This document shows positions 26,980-35,737 of a DNA stretch of 64,000 bases, piece by piece. This stretch comes from Thermomicrobiales bacterium (GTDB lineage: Bacteria; Chloroflexota; Chloroflexia; Thermomicrobiales; CFX8). Position 1 is the stretch's first letter. Every line of letters starts with the position of its first letter. The translations under genes and the position numbers were made by a program. The notes beneath the pieces are model-generated. The model did not search any database. It saw only the letters and a program-made list of their open reading frames with translations, and was not told where the DNA came from. Where the stretch lies: assembly GCA_037045155.1 (NCBI GenBank), contig JBAOIG010000003.1:682001-746000 (forward strand), given 5' to 3'.

Positions 26980-27372
26980 GTGGAGATTCCTCAGGGCTAC
27001 AAATTCACCAAGACGCATGAGTGGGTCAAGGTCGACGGTGACATCGTGACGATTGGCATCAGCGACTTCGCACAGGGCGAGCTGGGCGATATCACGTATC
27101 TCGAGCTTCCAGCGGTCGGACAGTCAATCACGAAGTCAGATCCGCTCGGCGTCGTTGAGTCCGTCAAGGCTGCGACCGATGTCTACTCCCCGGTCAGCGG
27201 TGAGGTCGTTGAAGAGAACGAGAGCGTGATCGACGCTCCTGAGCTCGTCAACTCATCTCCCTACGGCGATGCATGGCTGGTCAAGATCCGCTTGAGTGAT
27301 CCAAGCCAACTCGACGAGTTGATGGATTCCGGCGAGTACGCGAAGCATGTCGCGGAGTCGGGCGGCCATTAG
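26980..27372 (+). CDS. gcvH: Glycine cleavage system H protein
   Basis: A 130-aa lipoyl carrier that shuttles the aminomethyl group between P- and T-proteins. The lipoylated lysine is in 'VVESVKAATDVYSPVSGEVV' near residue 64. GTG at 26980 is supported by GGGAGG 7 nt upstream and by homology at 'IPQGYKFTKTHEWV'; an in-frame TTG at 26959 is less likely. It lies 54 nt after gcvT and 47 nt before gcvPA. Confidence 0.96.
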   Translation: MEIPQGYKFTKTHEWVKVDGDIVTIGISDFAQGELGDITYLELPAVGQSITKSDPLGVVESVKAATDVYSPVSGEVVEENESVIDAPELVNSSPYGDAWLVKIRLSDPSQLDELMDSGEYAKHVAESGGH

Positions 27373-27419
27373 GAAGCTGGCATGCCGGTAGCCGTCTGCG
27401 GCGCCGGCCGGAGGTCGTA

Positions 27420-28760
27420 ATGACGTTTAACCCACACACTGAGGAGGACCGCGCAGCGATGCTCGCGGCGGTCGGGGCTGCAGGGGTGGAGTCGCTCTTC
27501 GACGCAATCCCCGACGCGGTCCGCTTTCCGACGCTCGACCTGCCGCCGACGTTGTCGGAACAGGAGGCGTATTCTCGCCTGTCCGAGCTTGCGGCGAAGA
27601 ACCTGAATACGATCGAGCATCCGAGCTTCCTTGGCGCTGGACTCTACTCCCATTACGTTCCGGCTGCTGTCCAGCAGATTCTGTTCAGGGGCGAGTTCTA
27701 CACTGCCTACACTCCGTACCAGCCCGAGGTGGCTCAGGGGACGCTGCAGGCGATCTACGAGTACCAGACGATGATCGCCAACCTGACGGGAATGGACGTA
27801 TCCAACGCGTCGCTTTACGATGGCGCGACCGCGCTCGCTGAGGGCGCCTTGCTGACGGTCTCGCTGCCGCGAAAGCGCACGCGCGTTGTGTTGTCCGGAA
27901 CCGTCCATCCCAACTACCGCGAGGTGGTCCGGACCTACACCAGCGGTCTGGGCCTCGATATTGTCGAGCTGCCGGTCCCGACCGACGGTCTGGCCACTGA
28001 TCCGTCGGCCTTCGATGACTACCTCGACGATAACCTGGCTTGCCTCGTCGTCCAGTACCCGAACTTCTTCGGGACGATCGAGGACATCGCCGCGGTAGCC
28101 GAAAAGGCGCACTCCGTTGGCGCCAACCTTGTTGTCTCGACATATCCGACATCGCTGGGGTTGCTCAAGCCTCCCGGCCAGCTCGGAGCTGATGTTGTCA
28201 CCGGCGAAGGCCAGTCACTTGGCAATGGCCAATCATTTGGCGGTCCGGTCGTCGGACTGCTGGCGACCCGAGAGAAGCTGGTGCGACAGATGCCGGGCCG
28301 GCTTGCCGGCATTGCATACGACAGTGAGGGCAAACGCGGGTTTGTGCTCGCGCTGCAAACGCGGGAGCAACATATCCGGCGTGAGAAGGCCACCAGCAAC
28401 ATCTGCACGAACCAGGGCTTGATGGCGCTGGCAGCGGCGGTTTACCTGGCAACGCTCGGGTCACAGGGCCTGAAGCAGGTGGCAACGCTCTGTTATCAGA
28501 ATGCTCACTATCTGGCTGCGCAGCTGGAGGCGACCGGCAAGTTCACGATTGAGAACGATGGGCCGTTTTTCAACGAGTTCACCGTTCGGACGTCCGAATC
28601 TCCGGCCTCACTGAACGCCCGCCTGCGGGACGCCGGGATCATCGGCGGATACGAGCTATCCAAGGTGGATCCATCGTTGGATGGGCGGATGCTTCTGGCG
28701 GCAACCGAGATGACCGGCCGCGACGCAATCGACCGCTTCGTCGCCGTCGCGTCATCCTAG
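27420..28760 (+). CDS. gcvPA: Glycine dehydrogenase (decarboxylating) subunit 1
   Basis: A 446-aa N-terminal half of the split P-protein, which decarboxylates glycine with PLP. 'FLGAGLYSHYVPAAVQQIL' near residue 62, 'YTPYQPEVAQGTLQAIYEYQ' near 102 and 'GEGQSLGNGQSFGGP' near 262 are typical of GcvPA. The split type needs GcvPB, which holds the PLP lysine and normally follows directly; here a terminator-like hairpin and der follow instead, so gcvPB must be elsewhere. Confidence 0.95.
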   Translation: MTFNPHTEEDRAAMLAAVGAAGVESLFDAIPDAVRFPTLDLPPTLSEQEAYSRLSELAAKNLNTIEHPSFLGAGLYSHYVPAAVQQILFRGEFYTAYTPYQPEVAQGTLQAIYEYQTMIANLTGMDVSNASLYDGATALAEGALLTVSLPRKRTRVVLSGTVHPNYREVVRTYTSGLGLDIVELPVPTDGLATDPSAFDDYLDDNLACLVVQYPNFFGTIEDIAAVAEKAHSVGANLVVSTYPTSLGLLKPPGQLGADVVTGEGQSLGNGQSFGGPVVGLLATREKLVRQMPGRLAGIAYDSEGKRGFVLALQTREQHIRREKATSNICTNQGLMALAAAVYLATLGSQGLKQVATLCYQNAHYLAAQLEATGKFTIENDGPFFNEFTVRTSESPASLNARLRDAGIIGGYELSKVDPSLDGRMLLAATEMTGRDAIDRFVAVASS

Positions 28761-28780
28761 GCTCGCGATCGAGTTCCGAG

Positions 28781-28808
28781 GCCCGCGGGTTGTACGCCCG
28801 CGGGCTTT
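28781..28808 (+). terminator. Hairpin terminator after gcvPA
   Basis: 9-bp GC stem (28781-28789 with 28797-28805), seven-base loop, followed by TTT. The T tract is short, so efficiency is uncertain. Confidence 0.5.
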
Positions 28809-28838
28809 CGTGTCCGTCGTTCGTGGCATGACTATCAT

Positions 28839-28847
28839 TGTTAGAAT
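28839..28847 (+). promoter_or_regulatory. Extended -10 promoter of der
   Basis: TGT-TAGAAT with the TGn extension and no convincing -35. It lies 45 nt before the der start, downstream of the gcvPA terminator. Confidence 0.4.
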
Positions 28848-28892
28848 TGGCTGGACGGATCTTCGTCTACTCGTCTGGAAGTGTTTCTCATC

Positions 28893-30233
28893 GTGAAACC
28901 GATCGTTGCAATTGTCGGCCGGCCGAATACCGGAAAATCGACGCTGTTCAATCGTCTCGTCGGTGAGCGACGCGCGATTGTGTCGGATGTGCCTGGAACA
29001 ACGCGTGACCGCATCTACGGTGACGCGGAGTGGATGGGTGTCGAGTTCTCCGTCATCGACACGGGTGGTCTGCAGGATGACGACGAGCTGGGGCGACTCA
29101 CCACCCGCCAGATCGGGGAGCGCACTCAAGCGCAGGCGCGGGTTGCGATCGAGGAAGCGGATGTCGTTCTCTTCCTTGTCGACGGCAAAGGCGGCCTGAC
29201 TGCCGCCGATCTCGACGTTGCGGGAGTTGTTCGTGAGTCAGGCAAGCCGGCCGTGCTTGGCGTGAACAAGACCGAGACCGAATCGCGTCGCGAGGCTGCC
29301 TGGGAGTTCTTCGAGCTTGGGCTCGGCGAACCCGTCCCCTTTTCGGCGTTGCATGGGATTGGAACCGGCGACCTTCTTGATGAGGTCGTTCGTCAATTGC
29401 CACGCGCCGATGAGACTGAGGAAGAAGAGGATCTCCCCGCAATTGCCATTGTCGGCCGGCCAAACGTGGGAAAATCTGCGCTGCTGAATTCGCTGCTGGG
29501 ATCCGAGCGATCGATTGTCGCCGATCTGCCTGGCACGACTCGAGACACGATCGACAGCATTGTGGACTGGGCCGGGAATCGTGTCCTGCTGATCGACACG
29601 GCCGGTATCCGGCGACGGGGCAGGATCGAGTCGGGTATCGAGAAGTACAGCGTTCTTCGCTCGGAGCGCGCGGTCGATCGCGCCGATGTCGCGCTGGTCG
29701 TCATTGATGCTGACGAGGGGTTTACTGCCCAGGATCAGCACATCGCAGGCTACGTTGTCGAGCAGGGCAAGGGCCTCGTGCTGGTTGTCAACAAGTGGGA
29801 CCTTGTCACAAAGGATCACCGGACGATGGATGCATTTCGGGCGAAGGCGGCCGAGGCATTCAATTTCGCGTCGTGGGCGCCCCTCATCTTCGTGTCCGCA
29901 TTGAGCGGTCAGCGCGTCAACCAGATCATCGAAGTGGCGCTTCATGTCATCGGGGAGCGCCATAAGCGGATCGGCACCGGCGAGCTCAACCGCCTTCTTC
30001 GTGATGCTGTAGCCCATCATCCGCCACCTTCGCGATCGGGCAAGTGGGTCAAGTTCTACTATGCGACACAGATCGACATTTCGCCGCCGCGTTTTGTCTT
30101 CTTTTGTAACGATCCGAAATCGGTTCACTTCTCCTACGAACGCTACCTCGAGAATCAGCTCCGCGATCAGTATCGGTTCGACGGAACACCGATCGTGTTG
30201 CACTTCCGTGGTCGGCGTCGTGATGATGAGTAG
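28893..30233 (+). CDS. der: Ribosome biogenesis GTPase Der (EngA)
   Basis: A 446-aa essential GTPase for 50S subunit assembly with two tandem G domains. The first P-loop 'GRPNTGKSTLFNRL' is near residue 9, its switch 'DVPGTTRD' and 'DTGG'; the second P-loop 'GRPNVGKSALLNSL' is near 186 with 'VNKWDL' near 298. A C-terminal KH-like domain follows. GTG at 28893 gives the family start 'KPIVAIVGRPN'; GTG at 28881 is an in-frame alternative. It is followed 9 nt later by plsY. Confidence 0.96.
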   Translation: MKPIVAIVGRPNTGKSTLFNRLVGERRAIVSDVPGTTRDRIYGDAEWMGVEFSVIDTGGLQDDDELGRLTTRQIGERTQAQARVAIEEADVVLFLVDGKGGLTAADLDVAGVVRESGKPAVLGVNKTETESRREAAWEFFELGLGEPVPFSALHGIGTGDLLDEVVRQLPRADETEEEEDLPAIAIVGRPNVGKSALLNSLLGSERSIVADLPGTTRDTIDSIVDWAGNRVLLIDTAGIRRRGRIESGIEKYSVLRSERAVDRADVALVVIDADEGFTAQDQHIAGYVVEQGKGLVLVVNKWDLVTKDHRTMDAFRAKAAEAFNFASWAPLIFVSALSGQRVNQIIEVALHVIGERHKRIGTGELNRLLRDAVAHHPPPSRSGKWVKFYYATQIDISPPRFVFFCNDPKSVHFSYERYLENQLRDQYRFDGTPIVLHFRGRRRDDE

Positions 30234-30242
30234 AGGCCGAGG

Positions 30243-30854
30243 GTGAGCGAGCTTGCCGCACTGCTGATCGCCTATCTGCTGGGAACCCTCCCAACCGGCT
30301 ATCTGCTGACTCGCTTTATCGCAGGGGTCGATCTTCGCAGTATTGGCAGTGGCGGCACCGGGGCGACAAATGCGCAACGCGCGCTCGGGACACGTTGGGG
30401 GATTATCGTCCTGGTCGTCGATTTGCTAAAAGGCGTCGCAGCGATCCTGCTGGCTCGCTGGCTGGGCGTCGCGGAGCTGTGGGTCTCGTTGGCGGGTGTT
30501 GCTGTCGTTGCCGGCCATTGCTGGCCCGTCTGGCTGCGATTTCGCGGTGGCAAGGGCGTTGCCACTGGCGCGGGCGCCGCATTCGCCCTGTCTCCATGGA
30601 TGCTTCTGCTGATCCCGATCATGGTCATTCCGATCGCGACATCACGCTACGTCTCCCTCGGCTCCGTCGTGGCGGCGCTATCGACGCCGGTGCTGTTTGC
30701 GGTGCTGGCCTGGGTGGGCGCTGTGTCGTGGGAGACCGTGGTGTTTGGTCTGGCAGCCGGTGCGATCATCATCTATCGGCATCGGTCGAATATTGATCGT
30801 CTTCGCGCGGGCACCGAGCGCAAGCTTGGCAGAACCCCGGCGGAGGCGCATTGA
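30243..30854 (+). CDS. plsY: Glycerol-3-phosphate acyltransferase PlsY
   Basis: A 203-aa integral membrane enzyme that acylates glycerol-3-phosphate from acyl-phosphate, the first step of phospholipid synthesis. The family motifs are present: 'YLLGTLPTGYLL' (residues 9-20), 'GSGGTGATNAQRALGTRWG' (37-55) and 'RFRGGKGVATGAG' (about 99-111). Five or more hydrophobic segments are visible. GTG start, 9 nt after der; the der-plsY pairing is common in bacteria. Confidence 0.95.
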   Translation: MSELAALLIAYLLGTLPTGYLLTRFIAGVDLRSIGSGGTGATNAQRALGTRWGIIVLVVDLLKGVAAILLARWLGVAELWVSLAGVAVVAGHCWPVWLRFRGGKGVATGAGAAFALSPWMLLLIPIMVIPIATSRYVSLGSVVAALSTPVLFAVLAWVGAVSWETVVFGLAAGAIIIYRHRSNIDRLRAGTERKLGRTPAEAH

Positions 30855-30904
30855 CCCTCGTGAGCGCCCTGGGGCGTGCGCGTATTGAATGAATCGGAGC
30901 GCAG

Positions 30905-32155
30905 GTGAGCGAGCTTGAGAAGGTAGACCCGAACATCGCCGAGATCATCCGGTTGGAGGAGCGCCGGCAACAGAGCACGATTGAGCTCATCGCATCGGAG
31001 AACTTCACCAGTGCCGCGGTGATGGAGGCTGTCGGCAGCGTCCTCACGAACAAGTACGCCGAAGGGTTGCCCGGCAAGCGCTACTACGGCGGTTGTGAGT
31101 TCGTGGACCAGGCCGAGAATCTGGCGATCGACCGAGCCAGACAACTGTTCGGCGCATTCCACGCGAACGTTCAACCTCATTCGGGCGCGTCAGCGAATCT
31201 GGCCGCCTACCTCTCGGTGTTGAAGCCAGGAGATCGCATTCTCGGGATGAACCTGTCAGAAGGCGGCCATCTGACGCACGGATCACCGGTCAACTTCTCC
31301 GGGCAGATCTTCGAGGCACACTTCTACGGCGTGTCGAAAGACAACGAAACGATCGATTACGACGTTGTGCGTGACGTGGCGAGGCGTGTTCAGCCGAAGA
31401 TGATCGTCTGCGGCGCGAGCGCGTATTCGCGAACGATCGACTTCTCCAGATTCCGGGAGATCGCCGATGAGGTCGGTGCATTCGTCATGGCCGACATCGC
31501 GCATATTGCCGGGATCGTCGCGGCTGGGAAGCACCCAACGCCGATTGGCAGCGCCCACCTCACCACGACGACGACGCACAAGACGCTCCGCGGCCCACGT
31601 GGTGGAATGATCATGGCCGATGAGGAGCGAGCCGCGGCGGTGAACAAGACGCTTTTCCCCGGGCTTCAGGGAGGGCCGCTGATGCACGTGATCGCTGGCA
31701 AAGCGGTTGCGTTTGGCGAGGCGCTACAGCCGGCATTCAGTGACTACATCGATCTTGTCCTGGAGAACGCCCGCGTGCTCAGTGAGACCGTACAGGAGCA
31801 CGGCTTGCGCGTCGTTTCCGGCGGCACCGACAACCACCTGCTGCTCGTCGACCTGACCACGGCAGGCATCAGTGGCCGCAAGGCGGAGCGCGCACTCGAA
31901 GCGGCCGGCATTACGGTCAACAAGAATGCGATCCCGAATGATTCGCGGCCACCGATGCAAACCAGTGGCATTCGACTCGGCACCCCAGCCGTTTCGACTC
32001 GTGGGTTCAGCCCCGATGACATGCGGCGAATCGGCTCCTGGATCGCCGACATTGTCCACGCTCCGGACGATGAAGCGCTCATCGGACGGATTGGCGCAGA
32101 AGTTCATGAGTTGGCCGCGGGATATCCGCTGCCAGGCGTCGGCGTTGATGCCTGA
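30905..32155 (+). CDS. glyA: Serine hydroxymethyltransferase
   Basis: A 416-aa PLP enzyme that converts serine and THF to glycine and methylene-THF. 'IELIASENFTSAAVMEAVGS' near residue 25, 'KYAEGLPGKRYYGGCEFVD' near 50 and the PLP lysine in 'TTTTHKTLRGPRGG' near 227 are diagnostic. GTG start. It supplies the same C1 pool as the gcv genes upstream and fchA-folD-fhs elsewhere in the window. Confidence 0.97.
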   Translation: MSELEKVDPNIAEIIRLEERRQQSTIELIASENFTSAAVMEAVGSVLTNKYAEGLPGKRYYGGCEFVDQAENLAIDRARQLFGAFHANVQPHSGASANLAAYLSVLKPGDRILGMNLSEGGHLTHGSPVNFSGQIFEAHFYGVSKDNETIDYDVVRDVARRVQPKMIVCGASAYSRTIDFSRFREIADEVGAFVMADIAHIAGIVAAGKHPTPIGSAHLTTTTTHKTLRGPRGGMIMADEERAAAVNKTLFPGLQGGPLMHVIAGKAVAFGEALQPAFSDYIDLVLENARVLSETVQEHGLRVVSGGTDNHLLLVDLTTAGISGRKAERALEAAGITVNKNAIPNDSRPPMQTSGIRLGTPAVSTRGFSPDDMRRIGSWIADIVHAPDDEALIGRIGAEVHELAAGYPLPGVGVDA

Positions 32156-32186
32156 GCCGTGCGCGCGCCATCGGAGGCGCTGACCG

Positions 32187-33260
32187 ATGCCGCATTGGCT
32201 CGTCGCTGCTATCGTCGGCATTGTCGCGTTCGCCGTCTCCTATACGGTGGTTCCCCGGCTCCGCTCGCTCGCGGTGCAGGCGAACCTGTTCGACATGCCG
32301 GAAGCCCGGCGAGTTCATACGAAACCGGTGCCTCGCATCGGTGGGCTCGGGATCTACCTGGCTTTCGTCGTCGCGGTGGGCGTTTCGTTTGCGCTGCCGG
32401 TCGATCGTTTCCAGATCGAAGTCGAGCGGATCATCCTGCTTCTTGTTGGGGCGACACTCGTGGTCGGAGTGATGGCGTTCGATGATATCGTCGGCATCCC
32501 GCCGATACCGAAGCTAGCGCTGCAGATCATTGCGGCGGCGCTCGTCGTCGTCCCGCGATGGCGCGGCAGTGACTACGGGATCATCGTTGATCAGTTCAAC
32601 GCTCCCTGGGTGGGGACGGTTCGGCTACCGGTTGTCATCGCGGCGGCGTTCACCATCTTCTGGATCGTCGGCATGATGAACGCCGTTAACTGGTCGGATG
32701 GGCTCGATGGGCTGGCCGGCACGATTGCGCTCGTCGCTAGCGTCGTGCTCTTCCTGCACACGTTCTTCCGCCCGCCCGGCGACCCCCAGTTTACGATCTC
32801 ACTCCTCGCGATTGCGTTGGCCGGCGCAATCATCGGGTTCTTGCCATTCAACTGGTATCCGTCGCGGATCATCATGGGTGATTCTGGCGCTATGTTTCTC
32901 GGGTTCGCGCTAGCAACAATCAGTGTCATCGGTGGCGCGAAGATCGCCACGACACTGCTTACGATGGGTATTCCGATCCTCGACACCGCCTGGGTAATCG
33001 TCTATCGGTTGATGCACGGCCGGTCGCCGGTGGTTGCTGACCGAGGACATCTGCACCACCGGCTGCTCGACGCAGGACTTACGCAGCCGCAGGTCGTCGG
33101 TTGCTTTGCCGCACTGACGGCCGGATTTGGCGCGCTGTCGTTGTTGTTGCCGACTCGCGAATCCAAGCTCTATGTGTTGATGCTGATGGCGATCGGGCTA
33201 CTGGGCGTGATTACCTGGCTGGCGCGCCGACGGCCAGTTCACCGCAACGCGACGGAGTAG
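32187..33260 (+). CDS. Undecaprenyl-phosphate sugar-1-phosphate transferase (WecA/MraY family)
   Basis: A 357-aa polytopic membrane protein with about ten hydrophobic segments. Family motifs are 'PEARRVHTKPVPRIGGLGIY' near residue 37 (start signature), 'DDIVGIPPIPKLALQI' near 96, 'NAVNWSDGLDGLAGTIAL' near 155 (catalytic aspartates) and 'HLHHRLLDAGLTQPQVV' near 289. The HLHHRL motif fits WecA/TagO (GlcNAc-1-P) rather than MraY. It likely starts a cell-surface polymer on undecaprenyl phosphate. ATG at 32187, 31 nt after glyA. Confidence 0.9.
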   Translation: MPHWLVAAIVGIVAFAVSYTVVPRLRSLAVQANLFDMPEARRVHTKPVPRIGGLGIYLAFVVAVGVSFALPVDRFQIEVERIILLLVGATLVVGVMAFDDIVGIPPIPKLALQIIAAALVVVPRWRGSDYGIIVDQFNAPWVGTVRLPVVIAAAFTIFWIVGMMNAVNWSDGLDGLAGTIALVASVVLFLHTFFRPPGDPQFTISLLAIALAGAIIGFLPFNWYPSRIIMGDSGAMFLGFALATISVIGGAKIATTLLTMGIPILDTAWVIVYRLMHGRSPVVADRGHLHHRLLDAGLTQPQVVGCFAALTAGFGALSLLLPTRESKLYVLMLMAIGLLGVITWLARRRPVHRNATE

Positions 33261-33288
33261 CTTCCACCAGTCCGCCGGTTCGCGATGA

Positions 33289-33456
33289 CTACTGTGCGAG
33301 CAGCTCTCGGCGCGGATGCCTTGGTTCAGATCGTCGGATCGTCGTTGTGAGCAGTTCGCGTCTGGATGATTCGCGCATAAGCGCCGCAACGCCGGCTGCC
33401 AGTGCGAGCGTTACAAGCACAATCACCCCGGCTACAAAGGACTCCGAGCGTTCCAT
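33289..33456 (-). CDS. Small single-span membrane protein (55 aa)
   Basis: Reading from ATG at 33456, the frame gives 'MERSESFVAGVIVLVTLALA', a short charged N-terminus and one hydrophobic helix (about residues 8-27), then a basic arginine-rich tail and a TAG stop at 33289. A purine-rich AAGGGG touches the ATG and GAGGGG lies 11 nt upstream. It starts 35 nt after rsfS on the same strand, so it is probably co-transcribed. No family recognised; the small size leaves some risk of a chance frame. Confidence 0.5.
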   Translation of the reverse strand: MERSESFVAGVIVLVTLALAAGVAALMRESSRRELLTTTIRRSEPRHPRRELLAQ

Positions 33457-33491
33457 CCCCTTGCCATCCCCTCTGGCTGCGTCCCCGACCT

Positions 33492-33839
33492 CTACTGAAT
33501 AACGAGTAGTCTTGGCGCTTCCGACCAGAGATCCTCGAGTCGGTAGAACTGTCGTTGATCCTCGGTGAAGAGGTGCACGACGACATCACCATAATCCAGC
33601 AGGATCCATCCGGTTTCGGAGGTGCCCTCGACGCGGAGCGGCCTGATCCCGTGTTCCAGCAACCCCTCGGTCACATCCTCTTGAACGGCTCGCAACTGAC
33701 GAGAGTTGTCGGCCGAGCAGACGACGAACATATCGGCGATGACCGAAAGCTTGCCGATATCCAGCACCGTGATATTGGTCGCCAGGGCATCGGATGCTAA
33801 CTCCGCGATACTACGAGCAACGTCGATTGGCTCAGGCAT
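33492..33839 (-). CDS. rsfS: Ribosomal silencing factor RsfS
   Basis: A 115-aa RsfS/Iojap protein that binds L14 of the 50S subunit and blocks 30S joining when nutrients are low. 'DMFVVCSADNSRQLRAVQE' near residue 40, 'EGTSETGWILLDYGDVVVHLF' near 73 and 'YRLEDLWSEAP' near 100 match the family. ATG at 33839 is chosen because GGAGGA lies just upstream. It has its own promoter squeezed between the gene and tRNA-Met. Confidence 0.95.
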   Translation of the reverse strand: MPEPIDVARSIAELASDALATNITVLDIGKLSVIADMFVVCSADNSRQLRAVQEDVTEGLLEHGIRPLRVEGTSETGWILLDYGDVVVHLFTEDQRQFYRLEDLWSEAPRLLVIQ

Positions 33840-33865
33840 TGTCCTCCGAGTATGTACGTACACAC

Positions 33866-33894
33866 ATAATACCGATGTTCGGCTACAACATCAA
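33866..33894 (-). promoter_or_regulatory. Promoter of rsfS
   Basis: -35 TTGATG (33889-33894), 17-nt spacer, -10 TATTAT (33866-33871) on the minus strand. Start near 33859, about 20 nt before the ATG. Confidence 0.55.
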
Positions 33895-33898
33895 TGCG

Positions 33899-33970
33899 TG
33901 GGCCTGGCAGGAATCGAACCTGCGACCATGAGGTTATGAGCCCCTTGCTCTGCCGCTGAGCTACAGGCCC
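33899..33970 (-). tRNA. tRNA-Met (CAT)
   Basis: A 72-nt cloverleaf on the minus strand: acceptor GGGCCTG/CAGGCCC, D-arm 'AGCTCAGCGGCAGAGC', anticodon loop CT-CAT-AA, T-loop TTCGATT. A paired first position (G1-C72) and no GGG/CCC anticodon stem argue against the initiator. An elongator Met is likely; a lysidine-modified tRNA-Ile(CAT) cannot be excluded. Confidence 0.92.
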
Positions 33971-34005
33971 GCTGCCGGCCGACGGTTCACGTCGGTGCGG
34001 CCATC

Positions 34006-34011
34006 AGTATA
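34006..34011 (-). promoter_or_regulatory. Candidate -10 box for tRNA-Met
   Basis: TATACT on the minus strand, 36 nt before the tRNA 5' end; no clear -35. The surrounding 33971-34150 stretch shows nothing else. Confidence 0.3.
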
Positions 34012-34150
34012 CCGATGACAGCCGCGACAGGACGTGAACGAAACCGACACAGAACCCCACTGAATCATTCGCAGCGTTCTGTGCCGGTCGATGGTGTCCA
34101 CCTCCGCACGACATATCCCATTGAATCAACGAACCCGATGCGCCAGCCCA

Positions 34151-35665
34151 CTACCTCCGCGCGTCCGCCGGTGACCATTCAAGGTTCGGATCCAGTGGGT
34201 AGATCGGGCGGCGCAATGCCTTGTAGTCGAACGAATCAAGCTTGGGGCTGCTGATACCCGGCGCGTCCACCTCGATGACCTTTGTGGCGATCGGCTCGAA
34301 CGCTGCTCGGAAGTGGGCGGCGCTCTTGAGCACGAGGATTCGGCGTTCGGTGGGCTCAATCCCGAATGCGCGAAAGAAATTCAGGTCATTCGGGTGACCG
34401 CGTAGATCGGTCAGTTGCAGCTCGATTCCTCCAGGTCCGTCGATCTCCAGAACGACAGTCCGGCCGCGGCTAGCAGTCCCGCCACGACCCATGACGCCGC
34501 CCATCGGGAAGCGACCCTCGTGGATCAGTCGTACCATGCCGGTCACCTCGACGGGCTCGCCATGGCGCCTGTCATGCTTCCCGCCAACCGAGAGTGTCAC
34601 TGTTGCGCCAACGCCCGCGTCAATGCACGCTTGAACCGCGTCGCGATCCATAATCTGGGCCACCGCTGCAGACTTGGCGTTTGCCTCTAGCAGCCCTCTC
34701 AGCACCTCGGCGCCGTCGCCTGCCGTGCCGCTGGCGCCCGAATCGGAGATATCGGCCAGCACGTAGACGCTACCAGGCTCGCCGGCCAGCGCGTCGTCGA
34801 TTGCTGCCGCAATCGGTGTTGGATGGATCGTGAACTTCTCGCGCCGATCCCAACACATCTGAGCGAGCTCGTCCGCGTAGCGTTGGGCAAGCTCCCGATC
34901 TCCATCGGCAACGACGATCGTCGCGACCCCGGTGAATGGCACATCGGCAAAGGGGAATCCGCCGAGAACTGTTGCGGCGAGGATTCCGGGTTCCTGCTCC
35001 ATGTCTCGTGCGCGGTCGATCGCATCCTTCAGCGGTGATTGCCATGTGGTGACCATCGACTGGTTCGGCGCGATCAATGGCACTCTGACGTAAGCCATCT
35101 CGGGGCGAACGTTGCCATTGATTGTGTCGATCAGAATCTGCATCGCCTGCCGGCCTGTCTCCGGCATGTCGATGTGTGGGTACTCCTTGTAGCCGACGAA
35201 CGCGGTTGCCTCACCCATCATTTCGTCGGAAAGGTTCGTGTGCAAGTCAAGCGGCGCAACGATCGGCACGTCGGGACCGACCAGCTCGCGAACGGCGGTG
35301 ATCAGGGGTCCTTCGCCGTCATCTGAGTGCTCCAGCGCCATCGCGCCGTGGATGCCAAGCAGCACACCATCCACCGGCATGGCCGCGCGAATTCCGGCGA
35401 GAATCTCATCTCTCAGCGATTCGAACGCCTCGCGCGAGACTCTGCCGCCGGGCACCGCTTGTCCGTACGTCGTCGGGATCAACTCGACTCCCTGACGACG
35501 TGCTTCGGCGACGATGCCGCCGTAGATGCCGCCAGTTCCATCGAGGTCGAGGATCTCCTGACCGCGAGCGATGCTGCTGGAGCCTTTCGTGAAATCACTC
35601 AGGCTCGTCGGTTCCCATTGAAAGGTGTTCGTTTCCTGCGCAATGCCGCCGGTCACGATCTTCAT
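34151..35665 (-). CDS. M81 family metallopeptidase (MlrC-like)
   Basis: A 504-aa protein of the MlrC family, named for the microcystin-degrading linear-peptide hydrolase. 'IVTGGIAQETNTFQWEPTSL' at the N-terminus and 'VDGVLLGIHGAMALEHSDDG' near 100 are diagnostic. 'PLDLHTNLSDEM' near 138 gives the D-x-H zinc ligands. Most family members are not near microcystin genes and have unknown physiological substrates; nothing in this context suggests one. Likely cytoplasmic, as no signal peptide is visible. ATG at 35665 with GGGAG upstream. Confidence 0.88.
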   Translation of the reverse strand: MKIVTGGIAQETNTFQWEPTSLSDFTKGSSSIARGQEILDLDGTGGIYGGIVAEARRQGVELIPTTYGQAVPGGRVSREAFESLRDEILAGIRAAMPVDGVLLGIHGAMALEHSDDGEGPLITAVRELVGPDVPIVAPLDLHTNLSDEMMGEATAFVGYKEYPHIDMPETGRQAMQILIDTINGNVRPEMAYVRVPLIAPNQSMVTTWQSPLKDAIDRARDMEQEPGILAATVLGGFPFADVPFTGVATIVVADGDRELAQRYADELAQMCWDRREKFTIHPTPIAAAIDDALAGEPGSVYVLADISDSGASGTAGDGAEVLRGLLEANAKSAAVAQIMDRDAVQACIDAGVGATVTLSVGGKHDRRHGEPVEVTGMVRLIHEGRFPMGGVMGRGGTASRGRTVVLEIDGPGGIELQLTDLRGHPNDLNFFRAFGIEPTERRILVLKSAAHFRAAFEPIATKVIEVDAPGISSPKLDSFDYKALRRPIYPLDPNLEWSPADARR

Positions 35666-35737
35666 GCTGGGTATCTCCCTCCGTCATCAAGCCATTGGTG
35701 GCAGTATCGCCGTGATGCAGGGAGAGAACAACACCCG

